This document shows positions 41,943 to 52,395 of a stretch of 64,000 bases of DNA, piece after piece. Positions within the stretch are counted from its first letter, which is position 1. Every line of letters starts with the position of its first letter. The notes below the pieces were generated by a model. The model searched no databases. It saw only the letters and a list, made by a program, of their open reading frames with translations, and was not told the DNA's origin. The position numbers and the translations under genes are program-made. The stretch is taken from NCBI GenBank assembly GCA_017536545.1, contig JAFXHF010000016.1:166316-230315 (forward strand). Reading direction: 5' to 3'. Source of the stretch: a bacterium. Its GTDB lineage: Bacteria; Cyanobacteriota; Vampirovibrionia; Gastranaerophilales; Gastranaerophilaceae.

Positions 41943-44900
41943 TTAAAAATAAATATTAAGTACAGCTGTTGTGTTTTCGTCATTCCCCACGCTATTTGGA
42001 GCTTTTAGGTGTTTTAGGGTTTGGTTAACAGTTTGTAACACAATCTTATCAATTTGATTTGAACCGCTAGATGTTATTACTTGTGAATTTCCAAAAGCAC
42101 CGTCTTTTTCAAAAGTTATTGCTACTCGCATTTGATCTGAATAAATATAATCACTTGCTAGTAACAAGTCTGTTGTTAATGATAGTTTTAGGCTTTTGCT
42201 AGCTGATTGAAAATATTGTAGGAATTGACCGTTTTTAGATATGTAATCAGGTAAAGTCCATTTCATGTCTTTAATTTCAACAAAAGCTTTAGCTGTTCCT
42301 TTCTTTTGTGTTGAAGGTTTGGCAACATTTGTTGTTTTTGCTGATTTTTCGATTGCGTTGTAATTGTTATCCATATTTACAACATTGTTAGGGTCAATTT
42401 GTAATGTATTAGCATCAGTTACTCCATTATCAGTACTTGTTAATGGCTCATCAGTGATAGGTTGTGGAGCTTCTTCTGTTGGAGCTTTGAAGAATTTAGC
42501 GACACCAAAACCAATACCACCAACTAATGCAAGAACAATAAGAGTTCCTAACACGCCCATAAGTCCAGCTGCACCACGTGCTTGGCTGCCAGAACCAAGT
42601 CTTCCTGGGTTTTGTAATAGAGCTCCTCCAGGAACTTTTGAATTTAGATTGTATAGATTTTCTAAAGATTCATGTCCTTCAAATTGTGGTGTTGCTTGAT
42701 TATTTATATCTATTTCAATTTCCCCAGTTTGAAATGTTTTATCGCTAATTACAGTTGAATTTTCAGTGGTTGGAAATTCTTTTGGATTAGCTTCAGGTTC
42801 AGTGATAAAATCATCTGCGATTTCTTGAGATTGAGGCTCTACATCTTCAAGAGTTGCATAATCAGTATCTTCCATCCAGTCTTGTTGTTCAGCGATTTCT
42901 GGTTGTGCAACTTCTTCTGTTTTTTCTTCCACGTCAAACATGTCAGTTGTAAATCCTTCAGCAGATGATAAAAACTCTTCATCGTTTTGCACTTCTACTG
43001 AAGGTTCTTCATAATCTTTGAATAATTCTTCTGGAGAAGTTGTATCAGCTGAAGCTTCATCCTCTTCTGACAAAGCTTCGATATCATCAAAAGGGAATTC
43101 GTTATCTGTAACCTCCATAGTTTCTGCTTCTTCGCTTTCTCCTAATAATTCTTCAATAGAAAGCTCGTCAGCTGACTCTTCAACAATTTCAGTAGTTTCT
43201 TCTAAAGTATCTATTGCATCGATTTCAAAAGGTTCATCATCTACTGGAATTGTTATTGTTTCGCCAAAATCTTCTTCTACGTCATCATCATTATCAGAGC
43301 TTCGGATTATATTGTTAGCTAGAAGAGCTTTTTTTGTTTCTTCATCCATTGTTGGCTTAGATTCATCATGAGATGAGCGAGATTCTTCTCTTCGTCTAGT
43401 TGATGGTTTCATACAAGAACTAAAATCTAAAGATGCTCCGTTTAATTCCATATCCATTAATTCTTCGTCATCTTTTTTCTCAGGTTCTTCTGCAGCCATA
43501 CTCATATCAAGCATTTTATCCATTGGTGAAGAGCCGTCTTCGTTGATTGTAAAACCTCCATTACTAAATTGAGGGAGGTCAACAACCCCTTCTTCTTTGC
43601 CTAAGTTAACATCAGGCAAGTTGAAATTATCCACAGGCATATCAAATCCAGATAAGTTTTCTATTTCTGTATTTTCAAAACCTTGTGTCATAAGTTCTTC
43701 TGTTGAAACTGTTTCCATATTCCCAAAATCAACAGATTCTTGAATAAATTCTTTTTCTTCATATGTTTCAACTGTGTTTAAGTTTGAAATATCTGTAGGT
43801 ATTTCAAGTTGACCAGATTCTTCAGCTTCTAAATTAGATTCCATTTTAGCAATGAATAAATCTTCTGCTGCAACAGCTATATGTTCAGGGATTTCATCAA
43901 CATCAGGTGCAATATCTGTTTTTTCATAGTCGATTCTATCAAGGCTTTTTTGTTGATCGTTTTCTAAATTTTGTACAACATCGTTAATCATATCGCCAGA
44001 AACTGATGCTAATTTGATGGCTTCATCTGATACTGCTTTTGCTTCTCCTTCAGCTACGGCATTTGCAAGAGCTTCAGCTGTTGCTGATGCTGCTTTATCT
44101 AAATCTGTATTGTTTTCTTCTGTTGCCTCTTTTGAATCAATAGCTGCAATTGTTTGGTCTAGAATTGAATCAACAGACATCTCATCTAAAGCTAACGGAG
44201 TGTATGTTTCTTCAACGCTAGGTAAAGTTGGTTCTTGTGGTACAACTTCTTCCTCTACTTCTTCTGTTTCAGCTATAGTTTCTGTCAATTCTTCAGTTTC
44301 ATTTAATATATCTCCACCTAATAAATCGTCCCCTAAGTCTGTAGAATCGATTTCAAGAGCTGGAGCTTCATCTAGATTTAAAGATGGAACATCGTCTTCA
44401 ATATTTAATGTTTCTTCTACTTGTAGAGTTTCTTCTACTAAAGGTAGAGCTTCAGCTTCATCAATTGGAAGTTCTTCTGTTTCTAGAGTTGGTTCTTCTA
44501 ATGCAATACTTTCAACATCTAAAGTTTCAACACTTTCTTCAATTGGTGTTACTTCAACTTCTTCAACTATTTCTTCTATTGGTTGTTCAGCAACTTCATC
44601 AAGAACTGTAGTGTCAGAGAATGTTAATTCTTCTTCTATTACTTCTTCGATTGGTTCTTCTACTAGTTCATCTAGGTTTTCAATATCTGAAACTTCAGCA
44701 ACCTCTTCAGTAACTTCTTCAATAATGTCTTCCACGATTTCTTCGCTTGGTTGAACAATTTGTTCTTCAAGAATATTTTCTTCTGCAATTAAAATATTAT
44801 CATTGTCTTCTGTCGTTTCTTCTAATACTAAATTTTCTGTAGTTTCTTCTGGTTCTGTTTCAACAGGTACAGATTCTTCAAAAATATCTAAAGTTTCTGT

Positions 44901-45950
44901 ATCTTCAATAACTTCTTCAACAACTTCAGTATCAAAATCATCGAAATCTAAAACGCTATTTTCTTCTTCAACTGCTTCTTGAGCTTCTTCTTCAAGAACC
45001 TGTTCAAATTCTTCTGTATTTTCTTCAAAAGTTTCTTCTTCAAGTTCAAAAGTAGGTTCTTCTTCTGAGATTTCTTCAAGTGAAACTTCTGCTGTGTCTA
45101 CTACTACTTCTTCTTCAGGAAAAGCTTCTTCGATTGCTAATTCTTCATCAAGAGCCATTGTTGCTAAGGTTGACTCATCTGCATTAGTTACTTCTACTTC
45201 TTCAGAAGCTTCTTCTAAATGAGCTTCAACTATAGCTAAAGGAGTTGTCATTTCTGCTAATACAGGAGCAGTGCTATAAGAAAGTGTTTCAAAATTATCA
45301 AATTCAAGTACACTTTCTCTTAGTGCTGAACTTAATAGTAGTAATTCAAGTAATTCTTTTTCTTCAGCTACAGAAATGTTGTGATCAGCTAAAGAAATAG
45401 ATAATTCTTTTCCTCTGAAGAAATCTTCTTCAGATAAATCTCTAGGAGTCTTACCAACAAAGTTCTTAATAAATTTAGTAAGGGTATCAGTAGAGGCTAA
45501 TTTGCTTTTTTCAAAGAAATAATATTCTTTGTTTTCATTGCGTCTGTTGATTTGAGAAGGTTTGAAATATCCAAGTAGTTCTGCGTGTTTGAAATTTTCT
45601 TCTAATTTTAATACTACATAAATATCTGGTTCAATTTCCATTTCAAGATGGCTTTTAGGGATAAATATTTGTGCGTCATCAAATACCACACGAACATCAA
45701 TGTGAATGTTTGGTAGTAAGATGTCAGAAATATCAAGATTTTCAAGAATTTTAGATATTGAATGAAGGTTGTGAATTTCATCTACTTTAATCCCTTCGCT
45801 AGAAAGGTATTTCATAACAAGTTCTGCACCTATTGCATTTATGTATGCACGGTTCTTGATTTCCTTGTTAACGAAGTTTCTAGACATGAATTCCGCTTCA
45901 ATATGATTTTCTTTTTCAATATAAATGATTGTTTCTTGTGTATTAGCCAT
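41943..45950 (-). CDS. Giant acidic membrane protein: DUF1822-like N-domain, Glu-rich linker, TM helix, TonB-like C-domain
   Basis: 1335 residues. Residues 1-215 look globular and resemble cyanobacterial DUF1822 proteins (RAYINAIGAELVMKYLSSEGIKVDE, a VFDDAQIFIPKSHLEME strand region, HAELLGYFKPS). About 220-1110 is low-complexity, dominated by Glu/Val/Thr/Leu and likely disordered. One membrane helix lies near 1125-1150. The last 120 residues resemble a TonB C-terminal domain (VAITFEKDGAFGNSQVITSSGSNQIDKIVLQTVNQTL). It would link a cytoplasmic acidic domain to the periplasm. First gene of an operon with a sigma factor and a STAND-like ATPase. GGAGG lies 11 bases before the ATG. Confidence 0.75.
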   Translation of the reverse strand: MANTQETIIYIEKENHIEAEFMSRNFVNKEIKNRAYINAIGAELVMKYLSSEGIKVDEIHNLHSISKILENLDISDILLPNIHIDVRVVFDDAQIFIPKSHLEMEIEPDIYVVLKLEENFKHAELLGYFKPSQINRRNENKEYYFFEKSKLASTDTLTKFIKNFVGKTPRDLSEEDFFRGKELSISLADHNISVAEEKELLELLLLSSALRESVLEFDNFETLSYSTAPVLAEMTTPLAIVEAHLEEASEEVEVTNADESTLATMALDEELAIEEAFPEEEVVVDTAEVSLEEISEEEPTFELEEETFEENTEEFEQVLEEEAQEAVEEENSVLDFDDFDTEVVEEVIEDTETLDIFEESVPVETEPEETTENLVLEETTEDNDNILIAEENILEEQIVQPSEEIVEDIIEEVTEEVAEVSDIENLDELVEEPIEEVIEEELTFSDTTVLDEVAEQPIEEIVEEVEVTPIEESVETLDVESIALEEPTLETEELPIDEAEALPLVEETLQVEETLNIEDDVPSLNLDEAPALEIDSTDLGDDLLGGDILNETEELTETIAETEEVEEEVVPQEPTLPSVEETYTPLALDEMSVDSILDQTIAAIDSKEATEENNTDLDKAASATAEALANAVAEGEAKAVSDEAIKLASVSGDMINDVVQNLENDQQKSLDRIDYEKTDIAPDVDEIPEHIAVAAEDLFIAKMESNLEAEESGQLEIPTDISNLNTVETYEEKEFIQESVDFGNMETVSTEELMTQGFENTEIENLSGFDMPVDNFNLPDVNLGKEEGVVDLPQFSNGGFTINEDGSSPMDKMLDMSMAAEEPEKKDDEELMDMELNGASLDFSSCMKPSTRRREESRSSHDESKPTMDEETKKALLANNIIRSSDNDDDVEEDFGETITIPVDDEPFEIDAIDTLEETTEIVEESADELSIEELLGESEEAETMEVTDNEFPFDDIEALSEEDEASADTTSPEELFKDYEEPSVEVQNDEEFLSSAEGFTTDMFDVEEKTEEVAQPEIAEQQDWMEDTDYATLEDVEPQSQEIADDFITEPEANPKEFPTTENSTVISDKTFQTGEIEIDINNQATPQFEGHESLENLYNLNSKVPGGALLQNPGRLGSGSQARGAAGLMGVLGTLIVLALVGGIGFGVAKFFKAPTEEAPQPITDEPLTSTDNGVTDANTLQIDPNNVVNMDNNYNAIEKSAKTTNVAKPSTQKKGTAKAFVEIKDMKWTLPDYISKNGQFLQYFQSASKSLKLSLTTDLLLASDYIYSDQMRVAITFEKDGAFGNSQVITSSGSNQIDKIVLQTVNQTLKHLKAPNSVGNDENTTAVLNIYF

Positions 45951-46068
45951 TATGATATTTCCTCCCTCTACACATATATAGATGACACGAGAATTAAAAA
46001 TATTCCAAAAAATGTGTAAACTTTTGTAACAAATATTTGCATTTTAAATCTAATAAGACAAAATTAAT

Positions 46069-46096
46069 TTGTTAGGTGTTTTATATGTGGTGTAAT
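46069..46096 (+). promoter_or_regulatory. Promoter of the VRFTG protein
   Basis: TTGTTA (46069-46074), 16-base spacer, TGTAAT (46091-46096). The AAGGAGG ribosome-binding site follows at 46111-46117. Confidence 0.6.
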
Positions 46097-46125
46097 AGAA
46101 AAAAGTGTGTAAGGAGGTTTTCTCT

Positions 46126-46530
46126 ATGTCTATGATGGTAAATCCAGTCTCTATGTCAAATGTACGTTTCACAGGTGAAGCAACAAACGTTTTAGAACGT
46201 CCAGGTGCATTCGCAAAACCTGCAGCAGAGCAAGTAGCTCCAGAAGTTGCAGCAAAACCTAAAAAGAAACGCACAGCATTAAAAGTATTAGCTGGTCTAG
46301 TTGTTGCAGCTGCAGCATTAGTAACATTACATAAAACAAATGTTCTTAAAGTTTTAGATGATGTTGCATTAAAAGACGCAGGCTTTATGAAAAAAGTTGG
46401 TCACTATGTATCAAAAGCTGGTGAATTCATTGCGAAGTACACTTATGATCCAGTAGTTAAATTCTTCAGCAAATTTGGTAAAAAAGGTGCAGAAGCAGCT
46501 GGAGAAGCAGCAGAAAGTATCCTAGCATAG
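46126..46530 (+). CDS. Small membrane protein with N-terminal VRFTG motif
   Basis: 134 residues from the ATG 8 bases after a perfect AAGGAGG; an upstream in-frame GTG at 46105 precedes that site and is rejected. MSMMVNPVSMSNVRFTG (motif at 13-17) is followed by an Ala/Pro/Lys linker, KPKKKR, and one hydrophobic helix (about 51-66). The tail is Lys/Ala-rich and helical, ending AEAAGEAAESILA. Strong ribosome-binding site and codon choice suggest high expression. Function unknown; topology is like the protein at 19165 (tag, linker, hydrophobic helix, helical tail). Confidence 0.7.
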   Translation: MSMMVNPVSMSNVRFTGEATNVLERPGAFAKPAAEQVAPEVAAKPKKKRTALKVLAGLVVAAAALVTLHKTNVLKVLDDVALKDAGFMKKVGHYVSKAGEFIAKYTYDPVVKFFSKFGKKGAEAAGEAAESILA

Positions 46531-46557
46531 ACAACGAGAAACTTTTATAAATTATAA

Positions 46558-46591
46558 AAAAATGGGCATATCGATAGGTGTGCCCATTTTT
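46558..46591 (+). terminator. Intrinsic terminator after the VRFTG protein
   Basis: AAAAATGGGCA/TGCCCATTTTT stem with a 12-base loop. Confidence 0.85.
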
Positions 46592-46593
46592 GC

Positions 46594-46623
46594 TTGACGG
46601 AATTAGATAAAATATTGTATTAT
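46594..46623 (+). promoter_or_regulatory. Promoter of the tail-fibre-like cassette
   Basis: TTGACG (46594-46599), 18-base spacer, TATTAT (46618-46623), directly after the preceding terminator. Confidence 0.6.
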
Positions 46624-46686
46624 TAAACTATAGATTGACTTTGCCGAAAACAACTGTGTCCAACGATATGTCAGAAAGGATATTTT

Positions 46687-47292
46687 ATGACATTCGGTGT
46701 ACCGTATTCTTTTGTCCCAGGGACAAAAGCCAAAGCAGATGAAGTAAACGCAAACTTCATCGATGTATTATCAAAAATTGAAGATACGAATTTGCGGATT
46801 GATGAAACAATTTCCAATGCAAATTCTAAAAATCAGGAAAATTCAGCAAAATTTGAAGAGGTCGAAGCTAAATTTGAAGAATGTGCAGATTTGGCTCTGT
46901 CAAATTTGTCTTCTGCTGGTATGGCTGTGTTAGATAAAAAAGCCAACACATCTGATATTGATGGAAAATGGGTTACTAAAACTACCGTATTTCTAAATAT
47001 GGTGACTATATCTAATAGTGAAACAACAGTGGTTTCTTTATCCAGCTATTTACCGAATGATGGTAATATTTACGAAGTTATGTTTTCAATGGAAGGTTCT
47101 TGCGGGACTGCACAATTTCGTTTTGATACTGGATATGGTTCTGTTTATGCTTTATATGCTAAAAGTATTTTTGGTGGGGCCTTTAATATGCTTGTCAGCT
47201 CTGCAAGAACGTTAAATATATATAGAACAGGTCTTTGTTCAGGTACTAATAAAATGTATTTACGAGCAACAGCTTACAGAAAGGTTAGGTAA
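46687..47292 (+). CDS. Phage tail-fibre-like protein
   Basis: 201 residues. The N-terminus YSFVPGTKAKADEVNANF is the hallmark start of many phage tail-fibre and structural proteins. A coiled coil (about 30-75) and a strand-rich C-terminal head with Gly/Ser/Tyr follow. AAAGGAT precedes the ATG. Paired with a small gene 3 bases downstream. No capsid, terminase, portal, integrase or lysis gene is near, so this is a free-standing cassette, either a relic or a domesticated adhesin. Confidence 0.7.
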   Translation: MTFGVPYSFVPGTKAKADEVNANFIDVLSKIEDTNLRIDETISNANSKNQENSAKFEEVEAKFEECADLALSNLSSAGMAVLDKKANTSDIDGKWVTKTTVFLNMVTISNSETTVVSLSSYLPNDGNIYEVMFSMEGSCGTAQFRFDTGYGSVYALYAKSIFGGAFNMLVSSARTLNIYRTGLCSGTNKMYLRATAYRKVR

Positions 47293-47295
47293 ATT

Positions 47296-47676
47296 ATGAA
47301 ATATTATATATTTGTAGAAAAAGACGGGAGTCTTAATGGATGTGGACAATGTCAGCAGCTTACTGAAGGTGTTATAAATGTTGAAGTCTGTGAAGATGTT
47401 TATAATTCATTCTTAAAAGATTCTATGAAATACGTTTATAAAAATGGCAAAATTGTTGATAACCCAAATTATGAAAACGAAAAACAAGAGTTTTTTATAA
47501 GAGAACGTATAAGTGAAATTTACATAGAATTAGATACTCTTGATACAAAACGAGTTCGTGCAGTTTGCGAAGATGAGGTTAAAGATGAAAAAACTGGTGA
47601 AACTTGGTTAGATTATTATAATTCATTAGTTTATGATTTACGTGTTGAGTTAGCGAGTCTTCAATCTCAGTTGTAA
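47296..47676 (+). CDS. Small protein paired with the tail-fibre-like gene
   Basis: 126 residues, starting 3 bases after the fibre-like gene. N-terminal strand-rich part (YYIFVEKDGSLNGCGQCQQLTEGVINVEVCEDVYNSFLKDSMKYVYKNGKIVDNPNYE), then a helical part rich in Glu (EFFIRERISEIYIELDTLDTKRVRAV). Size, position and the xxNGKIVDNPNY turn recall small tail-fibre accessory or assembly proteins of phages, but I do not recognise a named family. A strong terminator closes the pair. Confidence 0.65.
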   Translation: MKYYIFVEKDGSLNGCGQCQQLTEGVINVEVCEDVYNSFLKDSMKYVYKNGKIVDNPNYENEKQEFFIRERISEIYIELDTLDTKRVRAVCEDEVKDEKTGETWLDYYNSLVYDLRVELASLQSQL

Positions 47677-47688
47677 TATCGTTAAAAG

Positions 47689-47716
47689 ACGCCCCGATTA
47701 TTCGGGGCGTTTTATT
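47689..47716 (+). terminator. Intrinsic terminator after the tail-fibre-like pair
   Basis: ACGCCCCGA/TCGGGGCGT stem with a TTAT loop and a T-rich tail. Confidence 0.93.
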
Positions 47717-47772
47717 TAATTGTTTTTTTGTTATAATAAGTGCAAATGTATCCAATTTATAAAAGGTGATAA

Positions 47773-48417
47773 ATGTTTAGTATTATAAAACGTGGAATTA
47801 TAAAAGTTAGTGAGGACATTAAAGTTATCTATGATAATGATCCAGCTGCAAAAAATATTTTAGAGGTTATTCTTTGCTACCCTGGATTGCACGCAATCGT
47901 AGCATATCGATTTGCTCATAGATTATACAAATGGCATATCCCATTAATTCCACGTATAATTTCATACTGCACAAGGATTATTACTGGTATTGAAATTCAC
48001 CCTGGGGCAAGAATTGGTAGAAGATTTTTTATTGACCATGGTGAAGGTGTTGTAATTGGTGAAACAACAATTGTTGGAGATGATGTTTTACTTTACCAAC
48101 AGGTTACTCTTGGAGGAACAGGTAAAGAATCAGGTAAACGCCACCCAACCTTAGGTAATAAAGTTATTGTAGGGGCTGGTGCAAAAGTTCTAGGGAACAT
48201 TACTATTGGGGATAATGTTAGAATTGGTGCTGGTTCTGTTGTAGTGGAAGATGTCCCAGAAAGCTCTACTGTTGTTGGGGTTCCTGGGCGAGTTGTTCAC
48301 AGAGCAATTACTGATTCTCAAGGCAATTTGATGCATAACAGAATTCCTGACCCTATAAAATGTGAAATTAATAAATTAAAAGCTGAAATTGAACTATTAA
48401 AAAATAAAGAACAATAG
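47773..48417 (+). CDS. cysE: Serine O-acetyltransferase
   Basis: 214 residues, the short bacterial form. It makes O-acetylserine from serine and acetyl-CoA for cysteine synthesis. After an N-terminal helical region comes a left-handed beta-helix hexapeptide repeat ([44 protein letters not shown]) with the catalytic His in the DHGEG motif. AAAGGTGAT precedes the ATG. The partner cysK is not in the window. The stop directly abuts the stop of the convergent gene at 48418. Confidence 0.94.
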   Translation: MFSIIKRGIIKVSEDIKVIYDNDPAAKNILEVILCYPGLHAIVAYRFAHRLYKWHIPLIPRIISYCTRIITGIEIHPGARIGRRFFIDHGEGVVIGETTIVGDDVLLYQQVTLGGTGKESGKRHPTLGNKVIVGAGAKVLGNITIGDNVRIGAGSVVVEDVPESSTVVGVPGRVVHRAITDSQGNLMHNRIPDPIKCEINKLKAEIELLKNKEQ

Positions 48418-49017
48418 TTATTTCATTTGTTCGATGGCTTTATGCTGTGGAGTATCTCTAAATAAATCTGACAGAATATCTTTTAGTTTTAATTCTCCTC
48501 TAGCAAGTTTTTTCGTGTCATCAATATGTATATCCCCAATTTTTTCAACTCTATCTATTGGGATGTTCTCTTTATAGATATATTCAATAGGTTCTTTGTG
48601 TTGAGTGAAATGCTTTCGCATATGAGCACCAAAACCCGTATCTAAATGATAATCATTATGTTTGTCCCAATTTTTAAATAGATAGTTTAAGCTTCTCACT
48701 CTTAATTGTCCATCAAGATTTTTTGTTGGAATTTTTAGAACCACCAAATCTTTTGATTTATCAGTAATGCTAACAAGTAGTTCTGTTGCAAAACTTTTAC
48801 GCCTAAAAAAGGAGTTTGAAGTCCAACGTTTCGTAAAATTTATTAAATCAAACATAAATATCCCATACATTTTTGGTCTAAGTGGATCTTTGCCAACATG
48901 TATGAATCCATCTTTGCACATTGATTCATAATTTGCACGAGTTGTGATTGTATACAAATATCTTGGAATTTCTTTACAACGATATTCGTTCAAGGTTGTT
49001 ATCGGTAATATTTTCAT
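48418..49017 (-). CDS. Unknown protein with weak ADP-ribosyltransferase-like N-terminus
   Basis: 199 residues. The segment YLYTITTRANYESMCKDGFIHVGKDPLRPKMYGIFMFDL (about 20-58) has the shape of the Tyr-His-x-Thr/Asn-leu-x-x-ile-x-x-x-Gly opening of DarT-like and other ADP-ribosyltransferase folds. It has Thr-Ile-Thr where His would be, so the match is weak. The rest is basic and unrecognised (FGAHMRKHFTQHKEPIEYIY). No signal peptide, no ribosome-binding site; a TAGTAT lies 4 bases before the ATG. No antitoxin-like neighbour is present. Confidence 0.55.
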   Translation of the reverse strand: MKILPITTLNEYRCKEIPRYLYTITTRANYESMCKDGFIHVGKDPLRPKMYGIFMFDLINFTKRWTSNSFFRRKSFATELLVSITDKSKDLVVLKIPTKNLDGQLRVRSLNYLFKNWDKHNDYHLDTGFGAHMRKHFTQHKEPIEYIYKENIPIDRVEKIGDIHIDDTKKLARGELKLKDILSDLFRDTPQHKAIEQMK

Positions 49018-49111
49018 ATTTATACTAAGTCTGTAAATATGATTTTTTGTTATTTTTTCTTGACTTTATTTTGCTTATATGAGATACCTTTCTTATATAG
49101 GAGTGGCTTAT

Positions 49112-50128
49112 ATGGTTAAAGTTTCTGTTATTATTCCGGTTTATAATGTTGAACAATACCTTAAACAGTGTCTTGATAGCTTGTTAGGTCAAACCTTAGA
49201 AGATATTGAATTGATTTGTATTAATGATGGCTCAACCGATAGCTCGTTAGAAATTCTGAACGAATATGCAAATAAGGATGAAAGAGTTAAAATTTTTGAT
49301 AAAGAGAATGAGGGACAAGGTGTAGGCAGAAATATTGGGATAAAAAATGCCACAGGTGAGTTTATCGCATTTGTAGATCCAGATGATTGGGTTGAACCTG
49401 ATATGTATGAAAAAATGTACAATCAGGCTAAAACTTTAAATTCTCAGGTCGTTTTTTGTGATTATAAAAAAGTTCAGGAATGGGATGGAAAAATAACAAT
49501 ACCTCATATATTCAGAAAAGCTGTTTCTTTGACAAAATCAAAACCAATAAAAGTCCCAGTAGGCCAGAATATCAAAAAACCAATTTTATATAACAGTTTT
49601 TTAGTAGCACCATGCCAAGCTTGGAATGGAATATATGATACTAAATTAGTGAAAGAAAATGCTATTAGATTTGCAGATTTTCGTTGTTTTGAAGATGTTA
49701 TGTTCATTGTAAGAACAATTGTTTTGGCTCAAAATATTTCCTATTTGAATTCAGTTTTATATAACTATAGAATAAGAAAAACGTCTACATTGAGAGCTAA
49801 CGAAGAACGTTATATTGATTTAATTAACATAACAAAAGCTGTAAAAGATTATTTGAAAAAACAAGGATTGATGGATGATTTTGAATCAAATTTTGAATAT
49901 TTCTGTGTTTCAAACATCTACAGGGTCTACGCAACAATGACTGTCGAAGATTATAGAAGAAACTTGTTAGAACTTTGCGAAGAAGTTTTGGATGAACATT
50001 TATTAGCCGAATTACAAAAGAAAATTTTGTGTAGTGTCAAAGTTTGGAAGAATTTGATATTACATCCTCAAAACTTTAAACAACAGTTAGAAAATGATTT
50101 TTATTTAAGAAAATATTTAAACAGATAA
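49112..50128 (+). CDS. Family 2 glycosyltransferase
   Basis: 338 residues from the ATG at 49112, chosen because AGGAG lies 8 bases upstream; a 49079 start would add 11 residues ahead of the ribosome-binding site. The GT-A domain is classical: VSVIIPVYNVEQYLKQCLDSLLGQT, INDGSTDSS, and the metal-binding Asp-rich FVDPDDW (DxD region). It transfers a sugar to a polysaccharide or lipid carrier. It stands alone rather than in a glycan cluster, so target unknown. Ends at a perfect terminator. Confidence 0.93.
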   Translation: MVKVSVIIPVYNVEQYLKQCLDSLLGQTLEDIELICINDGSTDSSLEILNEYANKDERVKIFDKENEGQGVGRNIGIKNATGEFIAFVDPDDWVEPDMYEKMYNQAKTLNSQVVFCDYKKVQEWDGKITIPHIFRKAVSLTKSKPIKVPVGQNIKKPILYNSFLVAPCQAWNGIYDTKLVKENAIRFADFRCFEDVMFIVRTIVLAQNISYLNSVLYNYRIRKTSTLRANEERYIDLINITKAVKDYLKKQGLMDDFESNFEYFCVSNIYRVYATMTVEDYRRNLLELCEEVLDEHLLAELQKKILCSVKVWKNLILHPQNFKQQLENDFYLRKYLNR

Positions 50129-50130
50129 CA

Positions 50131-50162
50131 AAAAAGGACTTAGTTTTTACTAAGTCCTTTTT
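50131..50162 (+). terminator. Intrinsic terminator after the glycosyltransferase
   Basis: A 14-bp perfect stem AAAAAGGACTTAGT/ACTAAGTCCTTTTT with a TTTT loop. Confidence 0.93.
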
Positions 50163-50174
50163 AATTGTTTTTAT

Positions 50175-50189
50175 GTCCGGCCGAGGACT
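50175..50189. repeat. Terminal direct repeat of GC-rich element B, copy 1
   Basis: GTCCGGCCGAGGACT, matching GTCCGTCCGAGGACT at 50289-50303 except for one base. Internal GTCC/GGAC arms allow a small hairpin. Confidence 0.75.
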
Positions 50190-50288
50190 GTCTTGGATTT
50201 TGCTGAGCAATTTTTCAAATAGCCCTGCGGAGCACGATAGTCTTGCAAGTTGTCTTAGCCCTTGGTAGCTAATATTTACCCCTGCCAC

Positions 50289-50301
50289 GTCCGTCCGAGG
50301 A

Positions 50302-50303
<2 letters not shown>
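50289..50303. repeat. Terminal direct repeat of GC-rich element B, copy 2
   Basis: GTCCGTCCGAGGACT; its last two bases are part of the groEL stop codon (minus-strand TAG at 50304-50302). Confidence 0.75.
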
Positions 50304-52262
<1,959 letters not shown>

Positions 52263-52361
52263 AATTTCTCTCCTTTTTACTATAACAATTATATTTATAT
52301 AACGAAAATGATGAAATATTAATAAATTTAAGGAAAAATTAATTATTTAAAAGCTAAAAAA

Positions 52362-52389
52362 TTTACATAAAATTTATTCATTGTATAAT
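52362..52389 (+). promoter_or_regulatory. Promoter of the gmk operon (leaderless, consensus)
   Basis: TTTACA (52362-52367), 16-base spacer, TATAAT (52384-52389), then 6 bases to the gmk ATG at 52396. Confidence 0.8.
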
Positions 52390-52395
52390 ATCTCT

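Noticed and set aside
43018..44754. Ser-rich ORFs on the plus strand opposite the giant acidic protein (43018-43371, 44014-44754)
   Set aside because: They are mirror images of Glu-rich codons (GAA read as TTC/TCT), with no ribosome-binding sites or promoters.
46594..47716. Prophage
   Set aside because: Only two tail-like genes exist, flanked by housekeeping genes; no integrase, terminase, capsid or attachment repeats.
50076..50288. Leftward 70-codon ORF across the region downstream of groEL
   Set aside because: It crosses GC-rich element B, the glycosyltransferase terminator and the 3' end of that gene antisense; no ribosome-binding site or plausible protein composition.
52263..52350. CIRCE operator expected upstream of groES
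   Set aside because: No TTAGCACTC/GAGTGCTAA inverted repeat is present in the region.
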